Counted from the stretch's first letter, positions 6,891 to 14,302 are shown. The stretch: 19,965 bases of DNA from Dethiothermospora halolimnae (GCF_037577855.1 NZ_JBAKFX010000063.1:1-19965); one strand, 5' to 3'. The notes: generated by a model not told the origin, from the sequence alone. Program-made: numbers and translations.

Positions 6891-7658
6891 CTACAAAAAA
6901 TAAATTAAATCTTCTAACCTATCTAAAATTTTATCCGGCTTTATTTCTGCTTTACTTAAACTATCTGGATCATACTTTCCAGTCTTCACTAATACAGAAT
7001 AAATTCCCTGTGCCTTTGCCCCCTTTATATCTGTTTTTATATCATCCCCAACAGCAATAACTTCATCTTTAGAAAATCCTAAACTATTTAAAGCCATTTG
7101 ATAAAACATATTAGATGGTTTACCAATAATTACGGCTTTTTCATCTGTAAGATTTTCAAATAATTTAGCAAAGGCCCCCGTATCTATTTTTCTTCCATCT
7201 TTAGAAATATAAAATTCCGAATAGCTTGTACTAATTAATTTTGAACCATTCATTAAGTAACCGTAAATCTTATTTAACTCTTCATAACTACAGCACTTTT
7301 GAATATCACCTAAGATAACTACTTCGGGATTAGTATCTGTTTGTAACGAAGATTTTAACTGTTCTCCTATTTTCTTTTCCCCAGCAAAACAAAAAAACTT
7401 TATATTATTTTCCTTTAAGTAATAATCTGCAATAACTATTGGGTTAAGAATATTTTCTTCCTTAGTATCCATCCCCATCTTTAATAGATTTTCTTTTATT
7501 TCTTTGATTGTTCTACCAGTTGTATTAGTTAAAAATCTATGGGGAATATTGCTTTCCTGAAGTTTCTTTATAAACTTAAATGATCCCTCAATCTCTTTCT
7601 CTTTTAAGTAAACAGTCCCATCTAAATCAATAAGAAATCCTTTTGGTTTAAAATCCAT
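6891..7658 (-). CDS. HAD-IIA family (NagD-like) phosphatase
   Basis: 255 aa; AGGAGGAAG stands about 6 nt before the ATG at 7658. HAD motif I is DLDGTVYL with nucleophile Asp11 and Asp13; motif II is the LTNTT at residues 43-47; the motif III lysine is in VIIGKPS (about 178-184); motif IV is GDDIKTDIKGA (about 204-214). The large C2-type cap between motifs II and III and the total length fit subfamily IIA, which includes NagD, phosphoglycolate phosphatase-like enzymes and HDHD2. These dephosphorylate small sugar or nucleoside phosphates in the cytoplasm; the substrate is not predictable. Intact, full length. It follows the VOC gene by 52 nt and probably shares its transcript. Confidence 0.92.
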   Translation of the reverse strand: MDFKPKGFLIDLDGTVYLKEKEIEGSFKFIKKLQESNIPHRFLTNTTGRTIKEIKENLLKMGMDTKEENILNPIVIADYYLKENNIKFFCFAGEKKIGEQLKSSLQTDTNPEVVILGDIQKCCSYEELNKIYGYLMNGSKLISTSYSEFYISKDGRKIDTGAFAKLFENLTDEKAVIIGKPSNMFYQMALNSLGFSKDEVIAVGDDIKTDIKGAKAQGIYSVLVKTGKYDPDSLSKAEIKPDKILDRLEDLIYFL

Positions 7659-7710
7659 ATTATCTTCCTCCTATTTAATTCATCTAGCCAATAAGTTGGC
7701 ACCCAATTAG

Positions 7711-7899
7711 CTACTTTATCACACTTACAAAATTAACAATATTGCCATCTGGATCTCTAAACCAAAAAGATCTACTTCCCCTATTTTTAATATCTGTATG
7801 TGTAGAGTCTCCTTCAAATCCAACATTAAAAATTTTACAATAAAACTCAGTTAAAGCCATTACATCTTTTGTTATAAGACAAATACCTATAAATTCCAT
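7711..7899 (-). CDS. VOC (glyoxalase-like) protein with internal deletion
   Basis: 62 aa from the ATG at 7899, chosen for GGAGG just upstream. A VOC protein is normally about 120 aa with two beta-alpha-beta-beta-beta modules. Here the first beta-alpha part (MEFIGICLITKDVMALTEFYCKIF, 1-24) is joined in frame, through FEGDSTHTDIKN, to the last strands (RGSRSFWFRDPDGNIVNFV). The intervening 50 or so residues are absent, including the end of module one and the start of module two. The metal- and substrate-binding cavity cannot form from one chain as in normal members. Ends and ribosome binding site are clean, so the product may still be made. This is either a decayed gene or, less likely, a half-size protein that dimerises. 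Confidence 0.75.
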   Translation of the reverse strand: MEFIGICLITKDVMALTEFYCKIFNVGFEGDSTHTDIKNRGSRSFWFRDPDGNIVNFVSVIK

Positions 7900-7918
7900 T
7901 TTCCTTTCCTCCAATCAA

Positions 7919-8341
7919 TTACAATTTATATCTAATTGTACTGATTGCTGCAACGATTAGTACAATTGTAAAAACTAAACTATCAATCATTAAAGAATTT
8001 ATGGCAAAACTAAAAATACAATAAATTAAATAAATACAACTGGCTACAAAAAAAGATTTTAAATGCTTTATTGCAAATACTTTACGTCGTTTACTTGTGG
8101 CAGCCTTTGCCTCTTTATAACTTGTACCATTTATCCAATAAACCTTTTCAGTCTTATAAATTATATAAAACAGAATATTTAGTAGAATTAGGGTCAATAA
8201 TAATAATATTTTACCAGTAGATAATTCAGCATGTTCAAAATTCTTCTCTATAAATAGCCCTGCTGTAATCAATATAATAAAAAACCCTATCAACCATATG
8301 ATAAAAAACATATAAGATTTCTTTCCATATTTTTTTCCCAT
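7919..8341 (-). CDS. Small four-helix membrane protein
   Basis: 140 aa; GGGGAG lies 6 nt before the ATG at 8341. Hydrophobic segments at about 10-30, 44-62, 94-114 and 117-136 predict four transmembrane helices, with a basic cytoplasmic loop between helices 2 and 3 (KEAKAATSKRRKVFAIKHLK). No motif links it to a named family. It lies 19 nt before the VOC start and 37 nt after the frameshifted lipoprotein gene, so it is likely within a transcription unit. Function unknown. Confidence 0.75.
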   Translation of the reverse strand: MGKKYGKKSYMFFIIWLIGFFIILITAGLFIEKNFEHAELSTGKILLLLTLILLNILFYIIYKTEKVYWINGTSYKEAKAATSKRRKVFAIKHLKSFFVASCIYLIYCIFSFAINSLMIDSLVFTIVLIVAAISTIRYKL

Positions 8342-8378
8342 CTATTCTCTCCCCTTTCACTTTATGTGATATAATAAT

Positions 8379-8904
8379 TTAATAATCTTTTTTTATCCAA
8401 TTCTCGCCTTCGGTTTGTTCTACTATTTCCTTAGTGCCATCATTTTTTATTATCTTCACTTGGCTATCCTTTACATCACTAATAGCATACCAAAACCTTT
8501 TGTTCTCTTCTACCTTAATTATCATAGCTGCTTTTTTCCCTACATACACTTCAGAAATATTATTATCATCTATTGCTTCAAAATAAATATATGGACCTTC
8601 ATTCATTGACCACCACTTAATAGGACTCTCCCATCTTGTCCCTCTTGTTTTTCTCCAATTCCAATTTCCATTTTCTTTTTCATAATATGCTATAAAAATA
8701 TTTTCCTTCTGGTTCTTATTTTCTATAAATATTGCAATGGCATCATTTTTATGTGAAATATTAAATTGCTTATGAATATTCTTTTTCTTCTTTACCCGTT
8801 TCTTCCATGCTCTTATGAAAGAAATCATCAAATGTTTACTCCTTTGAACAACTAATAAAAAGTGTTATACAAATTAGTAATAAATAGAAACTTTGTTTTT
8901 TCAT
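8379..8904 (-). pseudogene. Frameshifted secreted lipoprotein gene
   Basis: The intact part is a 150-codon frame (8831 to 8379) with FIAYYEKENGNWNWRKTRGT, KWWSMNEGPYIYFEAI and RFWYAISDVKDSQVK, and a poor basic N-terminus. Upstream, the ATG at 8904, with AGGAG before it, encodes a proper lipoprotein signal: MKKQSFYLLLICITLFISCSKE, lipobox ISC with Cys at 19. That frame hits TAA at 8838-8836, continues TFDDFFHKSMEETGKEEKEYS, and stops again. Joining these pieces rebuilds a typical extracytoplasmic lipoprotein of Bacilli and Clostridia whose mature domain is the downstream frame. So the gene carries one nonsense change and one frameshift near residue 45. The 150-codon frame alone has no export signal. 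Function of the family unknown. Confidence 0.8.
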
Positions 8905-8983
8905 TTTCTCCTTCTCATGGTTTAGTCGTAGAATCAAGTCTTCTTATGACTTCGGCATAATTTTAATATTATACATTAAATTT

Positions 8984-9943
8984 TTAAAGGTCTATTATAT
9001 CTTCAAGACTTTCCCAATTATTTGTAAGCCATATTATTTCTTCTCGAAAGTCTCTGAGTTTTTCTTCTATGTCTTCATCGAAAAACCTTTCTTGAATCCA
9101 CCAAGTCACTTCAATAACCCAAATCAACCTCAATGATTTATATACTTCCCCCTTTGTTATTGGAATTATTGTATTATATCCTTTGATAAAATCTTTTACT
9201 TTATATTTATTTATTGAAGTCCCATCATATGTAAAGGTCATTATTCCCCTTCCTACATCCTGTAATTGATATCCAATTCTTCCACGATCAAAATCAAGTA
9301 TTTTTACATTACTATCTGTAAATAAAATATTATCTTTTGTGAAATCTGAATGAGTAAATCCAGTTTTTAATTTATAGAAAAAGTCTTGGGGTATCATTTT
9401 AATAATTTTCTCAACTCTATTACTAATCTCATAAAATCTAGTATTATGTTTTACATTACTGCTATCTATACTTTTGGAATATCTGTGTAAGTTTCCAAAG
9501 TGATCGTCTATAATTATAGAGTTACTGTAAATATTCCTTGTATCAATAGAATGTATATATGCTAGTGCTTTGCCTAACAAAAAGAGCTCATGGTTATTTA
9601 CCGAAAATGTATTTCTGTGTTCTCCATCAATATATTCCATAATCATATATTTGTGTTTGTTTTTTTCTTGTATTATAGATTTATTGGCTTTAAATATTCT
9701 TGGAACAATTTTAATATTCTCATAGATTTTACTCTGAATCATTAACGCCTTTTCGACTCTTTTGATTTGGGAAATGTTATACCTTTCATCTGAAAGTTCT
9801 TTAATAACAATGTCCCCAAAACTACTATGGGCTTTCCATTTTTTATTTTTCCAACCACCAGTTATTTCTCTTTGAAATGAACATTTTATGTTGTAATGGC
9901 TTTGAATATCTTCAATAAAACTAGTAATTAAACTATCTGACAT
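8984..9943 (-). CDS. APH-family phosphotransferase (aminoglycoside/choline kinase-like)
   Basis: 319 aa; AAGGAGGATAT gives a strong ribosome binding site before the ATG at 9943. The protein-kinase-like APH fold is shown by the ATP-binding lysine in DIVIKEL (Lys48), the hinge IMEYIDGE (101-108), the catalytic loop FTHSDFTKDNILF with His198, Asp200 and Asn205, and the metal-binding ILDFDRG with Asp217 and Asp219. The WWIQERFF near residue 280 fits the C-terminal helical lobe of APH/CotS-type proteins. The reaction is ATP-dependent phosphorylation of a hydroxyl on a small molecule. Aminoglycoside resistance is possible but not shown; spore-coat CotS-like or choline/homoserine kinase-like members have the same motifs. 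Intact, full length, cytoplasmic. Confidence 0.88.
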   Translation of the reverse strand: MSDSLITSFIEDIQSHYNIKCSFQREITGGWKNKKWKAHSSFGDIVIKELSDERYNISQIKRVEKALMIQSKIYENIKIVPRIFKANKSIIQEKNKHKYMIMEYIDGEHRNTFSVNNHELFLLGKALAYIHSIDTRNIYSNSIIIDDHFGNLHRYSKSIDSSNVKHNTRFYEISNRVEKIIKMIPQDFFYKLKTGFTHSDFTKDNILFTDSNVKILDFDRGRIGYQLQDVGRGIMTFTYDGTSINKYKVKDFIKGYNTIIPITKGEVYKSLRLIWVIEVTWWIQERFFDEDIEEKLRDFREEIIWLTNNWESLEDIIDL

Positions 9944-10017
9944 ATATCCTCCTTAAAAATTCTGACGTATTTATCCCACTCATGTCCTAAAGTTTTTACT
10001 GTTTTATCTTCAACCAT
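9928..10017 (-). pseudogene. N-terminal scrap of an unidentified gene overlapping two neighbours
   Basis: In a frame different from both neighbours, 29 codons begin MVEDKTVKTLGHEWDKYVRIF and run into the start of the APH gene. It has no ribosome binding site. The composition suggests the beginning of a real protein left behind by a deletion. It overlaps the last codons of the membrane protein gene at 9996, which may therefore have an acquired C-terminus. Family not recognised. Confidence 0.35.
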
Positions 10018-10610
10018 ATTGTTAAAAGTAAAAACCAACTGGATGTCTCTAAGTTAATAACTAAGGTATTTATAGAGATTATTTTCAATATTCTTATTTC
10101 TCTAATCAAGCTAGTATCTAATAATTTTAATAAATATAAAACAGTAAATAAACTATAAATAATACTTACGATAGAAAATACAATTTGTCCATCTATCAAA
10201 AATGCTACTGCTAAAATAATGACCCATATTCCTTTTAGAAAGCCTGCAAGTAATTCGACTTGGCCCCCTAATAAACCATTTAACATCCAATCATCATTTT
10301 TTCTCCACAACTCTTTATCTTCGTATGATACTCTTGCAGAATATGATAAATGACTAGCTTGAAATATCATAGTTATAATATAAAGAATTAAAGATAACGT
10401 CCCAAATAATGCTCCTATAAATAAGAAACTATATGCTTTCATTTTTAAATAAATCACAAAAGGTATTGGTAGCCAACATATAAACATAAAACACATAAGT
10501 AAGTGAAGAAATCCACTTTCATTTTTTCTTAATAACTTCTGAAATGTTGCAACTATAGTAATAAAAATAATAACCCCTATAATTCCCATATAAAAAGCCA
10601 CGTTAGCAAT
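9996..10610 (-). CDS. Multi-pass membrane protein with apparent ATT start
   Basis: About 204 aa. The only good ribosome binding site, GGGGGAGG, lies 7 nt upstream of an ATT at 10610 (reads ATT GCT AAC GTG GCT TTT TAT ATG). The GTG at 10601 and the ATG at 10589 lie 16 and 28 nt from it, too far. Hydrophobic segments at about 8-23, 36-54, 60-83, 115-140, 143-162 and 180-200 give five or six transmembrane helices; a polar loop (SYEDKELWRKNDDWMLNGL) separates the third and fourth. No named family recognised. The last residues overlap another gene's scrap in a different frame, so the C-terminus may be altered. It has its own promoter (10659-10687) and stands alone between the MFS and APH genes. 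Confidence 0.7.
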   Translation of the reverse strand: MANVAFYMGIIGVIIFITIVATFQKLLRKNESGFLHLLMCFMFICWLPIPFVIYLKMKAYSFLFIGALFGTLSLILYIITMIFQASHLSYSARVSYEDKELWRKNDDWMLNGLLGGQVELLAGFLKGIWVIILAVAFLIDGQIVFSIVSIIYSLFTVLYLLKLLDTSLIREIRILKIISINTLVINLETSSWFLLLTIWLKIKQ

Positions 10611-10658
10611 ATTAAAACCTCCCCCTAAAATTTTATTTTTGTTTTTTTCATCCTTTTA

Positions 10659-10687
10659 ATTATACCATATTATGTAATGTGTGTAAT
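10659..10687 (-). promoter_or_regulatory. Promoter for the membrane protein gene at 9996-10610
   Basis: On the minus strand ATTACA (10687-10682), a 17-nt spacer and a perfect TATAAT (10664-10659). The predicted start near 10652 gives a leader of about 40 nt carrying the GGGGGAGG site. The gap from 10688 to 10846 holds nothing else I can recognise. Confidence 0.6.
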
Positions 10688-10846
10688 ATGTGTCTAGAGG
10701 CTCTAAGCATTATATAATAAACTTTTAATACCATCTAAGTTAAATTTTTAATTTTTATGTACTAATAGCTCTTCCTTTAAAAGTGATAGTTAAACCATTT
10801 TATTTACTTACTATTTTCTTATTATAATCCAGTTTTATGCATAACC

Positions 10847-10873
10847 AATGGCCCCTTATTATAAGAGACCATT
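10847..10873 (-). terminator. Terminator-like hairpin after the MFS gene
   Basis: On the minus strand AATGGTCTCTTA and TAAGGGGCCATT form a 12-bp stem with two G-U pairs and a 3-nt loop, 32 nt past the MFS stop codon. There is no T run afterwards, so termination efficiency is uncertain. Confidence 0.5.
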
Positions 10874-10904
10874 TGTCACATTTCATTCAACCTATCCTTT
10901 TATA

Positions 10905-12125
10905 CTAACTGTTACCACTTCTACTTTTTTGTTCTTTAACTTCCTTTCCCGTGGTCAACACATATATATTTATAACAACTAAAACCGATGCAAGAATTGC
11001 CAATGCAATAAAGGCTGTTTTTAATGAAAATACATCCCCTATCTTTCCTATTAAAGGAAAGATAATGATCATAAATAAGCTAAAGACCATACTTGCAAAT
11101 GATAAAATAGTTGCCCTTCTGTCACTTGGAATTAACTTGTTTATATAATCAGTCATTGCAACATATATTATACCGTCTACTCCAGAGAAAATAACGAAGA
11201 ACACGAAGTGATATTCTGTTAACGCCACTCCCCAAAGACATATGGCACTTATTATTGGCATAACCATTAATATACCTTTTTCCTTTATTTTTTTCTCTAT
11301 CTTGTATGCTTGAGATGCTACTACTGCTCCAATTAATGATGATACGGCTAGTACTATCCCTATTTTACTTTGAGTATATCCACTACCTTCTAGATAATTT
11401 TGAAAGTAGAAGAATAGACTGGTTCCAAATGTAAATATAACTTGAGAAAAGACTATTAAAAAGCCTATTTTTTTATTGTTTTTTAAAACATCTAAACTTC
11501 CAATAACTTGCTTTTTAATAACAGAAAATACATTTCTCGACTCCTCATGTCCTACTTCCATTTTAGGTTCAGTAAAACTGAAACACTGTATAACTGTAAC
11601 TGTAGCAAATATGGCCGCCACTGTATAAGCATATATATAACTTTTGCTTGCTAAATAACCACCCAGCAAAAAGCCTATCACCTTACCTCCTTGCATTGCT
11701 ATCTCTTGAATTCCAACTACTTTCATATAAGTACCATCTCTATTTAATTCCTTTAAAGAATCATATACTAAAGCTTCTCCTGCTCCTGATTCCAAGTTAT
11801 AGGATATGGCTGAAAATACAAATGCCAATGCAAATAAATAAAAATTACTAGAAAATAGCAATATTATTATAGATATCAATGAAGATATTCTTCCCAATAT
11901 ACGGCTTACTTTTCTTCCCCAAATGTCTGCCACTGCCCCAGTTGGCACCTCCATAAGAAAAGATGTTATATGAAATATTCCTTCCACTATTCCCAATTGA
12001 AATAATGACATCCCCTTAATAGCCAAATACACCATCCATGTTCCATGGGTTAAATCTATATTTGATAAAAATATAAAAATATAATTTTTCCATACATTTT
12101 GTTTTAATTTATTTATATACTCCAT
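10905..12125 (-). CDS. MFS transporter (drug/metabolite exporter type)
   Basis: 406 aa from the ATG at 12125, which has AGGAGGAA 6 nt upstream; an in-frame ATG at 12194 is in the terminator T-run and has no site. About 12 hydrophobic helices span the length. The loop between helices 2 and 3 holds the MFS signature GAVADIWGRKVSRILGR (63-79), the classic motif A with its Asp and Arg-Lys. MEVPTGA just before it and FSAISYNLESGAGEALVYDSL (about 105-125) match a broad group of Firmicute drug-efflux MFS proteins. It acts in the cytoplasmic membrane as a proton-coupled exporter or importer; the substrate is unknown. The 310-nt leader upstream carries a promoter, a short ORF, alternative hairpins and a terminator, which suggests the gene is induced by attenuation, as many antibiotic exporters are. 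Confidence 0.9.
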   Translation of the reverse strand: MEYINKLKQNVWKNYIFIFLSNIDLTHGTWMVYLAIKGMSLFQLGIVEGIFHITSFLMEVPTGAVADIWGRKVSRILGRISSLISIIILLFSSNFYLFALAFVFSAISYNLESGAGEALVYDSLKELNRDGTYMKVVGIQEIAMQGGKVIGFLLGGYLASKSYIYAYTVAAIFATVTVIQCFSFTEPKMEVGHEESRNVFSVIKKQVIGSLDVLKNNKKIGFLIVFSQVIFTFGTSLFFYFQNYLEGSGYTQSKIGIVLAVSSLIGAVVASQAYKIEKKIKEKGILMVMPIISAICLWGVALTEYHFVFFVIFSGVDGIIYVAMTDYINKLIPSDRRATILSFASMVFSLFMIIIFPLIGKIGDVFSLKTAFIALAILASVLVVINIYVLTTGKEVKEQKSRSGNS

Positions 12126-12195
12126 AATAGTTCCTCCTATATTTTCTTTATATAATTTCTCTAAAAAATAATTCCCTCCATCCAAAATGAACATA

Positions 12196-12229
12196 AAAAT
12201 CCCTAAGTAAATATTTACTTAGGGATTTT
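12196..12229 (-). terminator. Perfect 34-bp palindrome: leader terminator (or operator) before the MFS gene
   Basis: CCCTAAGTAAAT and ATTTACTTAGGG are perfect inverted repeats with no spacer, extended outward by AAAAT and ATTTT minus one base, giving 34 bp. On the minus strand the stem is followed by TTTTTATG, as in an intrinsic terminator, 71 nt before the MFS start. The inner 22 bp is repeated exactly at 16415-16436. It could also be a two-fold operator. Confidence 0.7.
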
Positions 12230-12312
12230 ATATCTAAAATTTATATTATTAACTACAAAATGTATACTTTAAAAACTGATTATAAAATAACCAATGAGTA
12301 GTTTACATAATA

Positions 12313-12414
12313 TCAAATTTTAGACCCACTTATCCCGTCGGGTCTAAAACCATGTGAAATAGGACATACTATATGTAAATAGCTTAACACACTAGAACTA
12401 GCTATAATACCCAT
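12313..12414 (-). CDS. Leader ORF of the MFS gene (33 codons)
   Basis: ATG at 12414 preceded by AAGGAGAG at good spacing, about 24 nt after the predicted transcription start. The peptide starts MGIIASSSVLSYLHIV and ends with GFRPDGISGSKI before TGA. It has no similarity I recognise. Codons for GFRP cover the left arm of the hairpin at 12318-12349, so a ribosome stalled there would open that hairpin. This is the layout of antibiotic-inducible leader peptides. Expression is inferred from the promoter and ribosome binding site only. Confidence 0.6.
   Translation of the reverse strand: MGIIASSSVLSYLHIVCPISHGFRPDGISGSKI
12318..12349 (-). promoter_or_regulatory. Leader hairpin with an alternative pairing partner
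   Basis: TTTTAGACCC and GGGTCTAAAA form a perfect 10-bp stem with a 12-nt loop, inside the end of the leader ORF. The strand TCTAAAATTT (minus strand, 12324-12315) can instead pair over 10 perfect bases with AAATTTTAGA (12242-12233), which ends 3 nt before the terminator stem. The two pairings exclude each other. Confidence 0.6.
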
Positions 12415-12444
12415 TGTTTCTCTCCTTTTCCTTTTATAATATTA

Positions 12445-12473
12445 ATTATATATTATTTTATGTTTATATACAA
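12445..12473 (-). promoter_or_regulatory. Promoter of the MFS leader transcript
   Basis: On the minus strand TTGTAT (12473-12468), exactly 17 nt, and TATAAT (12450-12445). The predicted start is near 12438, just before the ribosome binding site of the leader ORF. Confidence 0.65.
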
Positions 12474-12525
12474 TATAATTTTTACCCTCGTTCTTTCCAC
12501 CTACACCTACTGCAATACATCACTA

Positions 12526-13077
12526 CTACTTTCTTTTATAGGCCTTTCTTGTAATTCCATAAATATTACTATCCTGAAAGCCGGAGTTACAGAAATAATA
12601 ATCCTTTGCTTGGCCCTCTAAAATCATTCCCACTTTTTCTAAGACTCTGCCGGAAGCTATATTATTTACAGAATGTGTGGCTTCAATTCTATTAAGTCCT
12701 ATTTCAAAAAATATATAATCTATGACGGCTTTTACAGCTTCTGTAGTATAACCTTTAGACCAATACCTTTTTGCAAGACAATACCCCAAAGTGGCTTTTC
12801 GGTCATAGTCATTTACATTAACAATGCTTACAGAACCAATCAGTTCTTCACCTAATTGTATTCCCCATTGGTATGTATAGTCAGACTTATATCCATCAAA
12901 CACCTCTATAATATACCCCCGAGTAAAATCAACGCTTTGATGAGGTGACCAACGCTCGTACTTACAAACTTCAGGGTCACTCATCCATTTATATACCATT
13001 TCTACATCATCAGGAGAAATTTTTCTTAATAATAACCTCTCTGTTTTAATACTCTGAGTTCCTTTATGATTTATCAT
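12526..13077 (-). CDS. GNAT family N-acetyltransferase, RimJ/RimL type
   Basis: 183 aa; AAAGGGGATAGG precedes the ATG at 13077. The opening SIKTERLLLRKISPDDVEMVYKWMSDPEV is typical of RimJ/RimL-like acetyltransferases. The core LGYCLAKRYWSKGYTTEAVKAVIDYIF (97-123) carries the acetyl-CoA-binding loop, and NRIEATHSVNNIASGRVLEKVGM (128-150) is the conserved later half of the fold. The family acetylates ribosomal protein N-termini, amino acids or antibiotics using acetyl-CoA. The substrate here is unknown; small stand-alone copies like this are common among accessory resistance or detoxification genes. Full length and intact. Its start overlaps the end of an open reading scrap (stop at 13079). 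Confidence 0.88.
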   Translation of the reverse strand: MINHKGTQSIKTERLLLRKISPDDVEMVYKWMSDPEVCKYERWSPHQSVDFTRGYIIEVFDGYKSDYTYQWGIQLGEELIGSVSIVNVNDYDRKATLGYCLAKRYWSKGYTTEAVKAVIDYIFFEIGLNRIEATHSVNNIASGRVLEKVGMILEGQAKDYYFCNSGFQDSNIYGITRKAYKRK

Positions 13078-13078
13078 A

Positions 13079-13240
13079 TTATCCTATCCCCTTTACTTTA
13101 ATATCAATACATTTATCAATGCCTCTAAAAACTTCAAATTTGCTATCACTGTAAATATCTATCTTAGAAAATATTTGAATGAGAAACATATAACAAGAAA
13201 CACTATCAACACAGTTTCTTTTAAAAAAACAATGATCAAT
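13079..13240 (-). pseudogene. C-terminal scrap of an unidentified gene
   Basis: An open frame of more than 50 codons without a usable start runs to a TAA 1 nt before the next gene's ATG. It contains DHCFFKRNCVDSVSCYMFLI and SKFEVFRGIDKCIDIKVKGIG. Its last codons form the ribosome binding site of the GNAT gene. Probably the end of a gene whose front was lost. The family is not recognised. Confidence 0.4.
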
Positions 13241-13245
13241 GTATA

Positions 13246-13623
13246 TTACCTATTAAATATATTCCTACTATTGACTAAGGTTAAAAAACCGAAATCATTT
13301 AAATTATGTATTATAATTGCCGTCCAAATACTCTTTGTAAGATAAACAGACGTAGCACATATTAAAGCCAAAACTAATGACCCTATCCAAACGAACTTTT
13401 TATCCCATGTTTTTATATGAATTGCTAAAAATAGTAATGATGTTAATACAATAGCTACAACAGGATTAAATAATTTTATAAGTGAAATAAAAACAATTCC
13501 TCTATATACAAATTCCTCAGACGGTAACTCTAATAAATAGATTAATAAACTGGTATAAATTAATCCTTTGTTTATTTCTTTTTTCTTTAGTTTGATTCCT
13601 TTGGCTATTAGAATATGAAGGAT
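13246..13623 (-). pseudogene. 5'-truncated CPBP (CAAX/Abi) intramembrane metalloprotease
   Basis: An open frame of 125 codons with no ATG or ribosome binding site, starting right after a TAA at 13626. It holds the CPBP hallmarks: ELPSEEFVYRGIVF (EExxxR motif, with the two glutamates), a later TSLLFLAIHIK helix with a histidine, and SIWTAIIIHNLNDFGFL near the end with the final His and Asn. Three hydrophobic helices remain. Intact members have 180-280 aa, so the N-terminal helices are missing. The family includes bacteriocin-immunity and abortive-infection type proteases. Without a start this is a remnant. Confidence 0.8.
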
Positions 13624-13728
13624 TTACATCTCTTTTCTCCAGTTTATAAATGCTTTTAACATGAATAATCATAGGATTTTATCATATGCTTTAAAATATG
13701 TCTTATCTATTTCTTTGTATGTTATCAT
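13624..13728 (-). pseudogene. N-terminal coding scrap before the CPBP remnant
   Basis: ATG at 13728 with AAAGG about 8 nt upstream reads MITYKEIDKTYFKAYDKIL and stops at TGA; after it LFMLKAFINWRKEM runs to the TAA at 13626. It may be the start of another small gene or of the CPBP gene itself after heavy decay. Not identifiable. Confidence 0.35.
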
Positions 13729-13741
13729 TTACTTAACCTTT

Positions 13742-14302
13742 CTACACATCAAATCCAAACTCTTCTATTTTCCAATTACCATCAACTTGGACAAAATATA
13801 AATTTAAAAACGTTGGTGGACTAACAGGTTTATCATTCTCATCAACATAAAATTCTCTTATATGTATTATGTAACTATCTTCCCCTTCTAAATATCCATA
13901 TCCCTGAATAACCATATCCTTATACTTTCTTTTGCTATTTTCATCATATAATAGATATTTTATTTTCTGTCCATAAGCTTCGTATACTCCATAAATTTTC
14001 CCTTTTTCTTCTACTATCGAGATGTTATCAGATATAACTTCTTTTAACTTGTGAATATTGCCCTCGGTTTGTCCTCTTACAAAGGTTAAAGCTTTATTAC
14101 TTAATACTGGAAATAGATCTTCTTGTTCTTTTATACTTTCAATATAGGCCTCCTTTTTCTCTAGCTCAGATTCCAATGCTTTAACTTTTTCCTTCAATTT
14201 ATTTACTTCATTATTATTTTCTATATCCGATGTATCATCTTTAGGTGTACATCCTGATATAATCAGAATACACATTAAAAAAGCAACTATGATTTTTTTC
14301 AT
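13742..14302 (-). CDS. Lipoprotein with coiled coil and small C-terminal domain
   Basis: 186 aa; AAGGAGG lies 9 nt before the ATG at 14302. Signal peptide MKKIIVAFLMCILIISGC has the lipobox ISGC with Cys18. Residues 30-63 (NEVNKLKEKVKALESELEKKEAYIESIKEQ) form a heptad-like coiled coil. The remaining 120 residues look like a compact alpha-beta domain ending FLNLYFVQVDGNWKIEEFGFDV, a pattern seen in NTF2-like or DUF4878-type secreted domains, where the last strands carry DGxWKI. It is exported and membrane-bound; the role is unknown. Intact. The 127 nt downstream of the methyltransferase remnant, up to 14303, hold no gene. Confidence 0.78.
   Translation of the reverse strand: MKKIIVAFLMCILIISGCTPKDDTSDIENNNEVNKLKEKVKALESELEKKEAYIESIKEQEDLFPVLSNKALTFVRGQTEGNIHKLKEVISDNISIVEEKGKIYGVYEAYGQKIKYLLYDENSKRKYKDMVIQGYGYLEGEDSYIIHIREFYVDENDKPVSPPTFLNLYFVQVDGNWKIEEFGFDV

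Noticed and set aside
8984..9943. Calling the APH-family gene an aminoglycoside resistance gene
   Set aside because: Motifs define only the kinase fold; closeness to a known resistance enzyme cannot be shown by reading.
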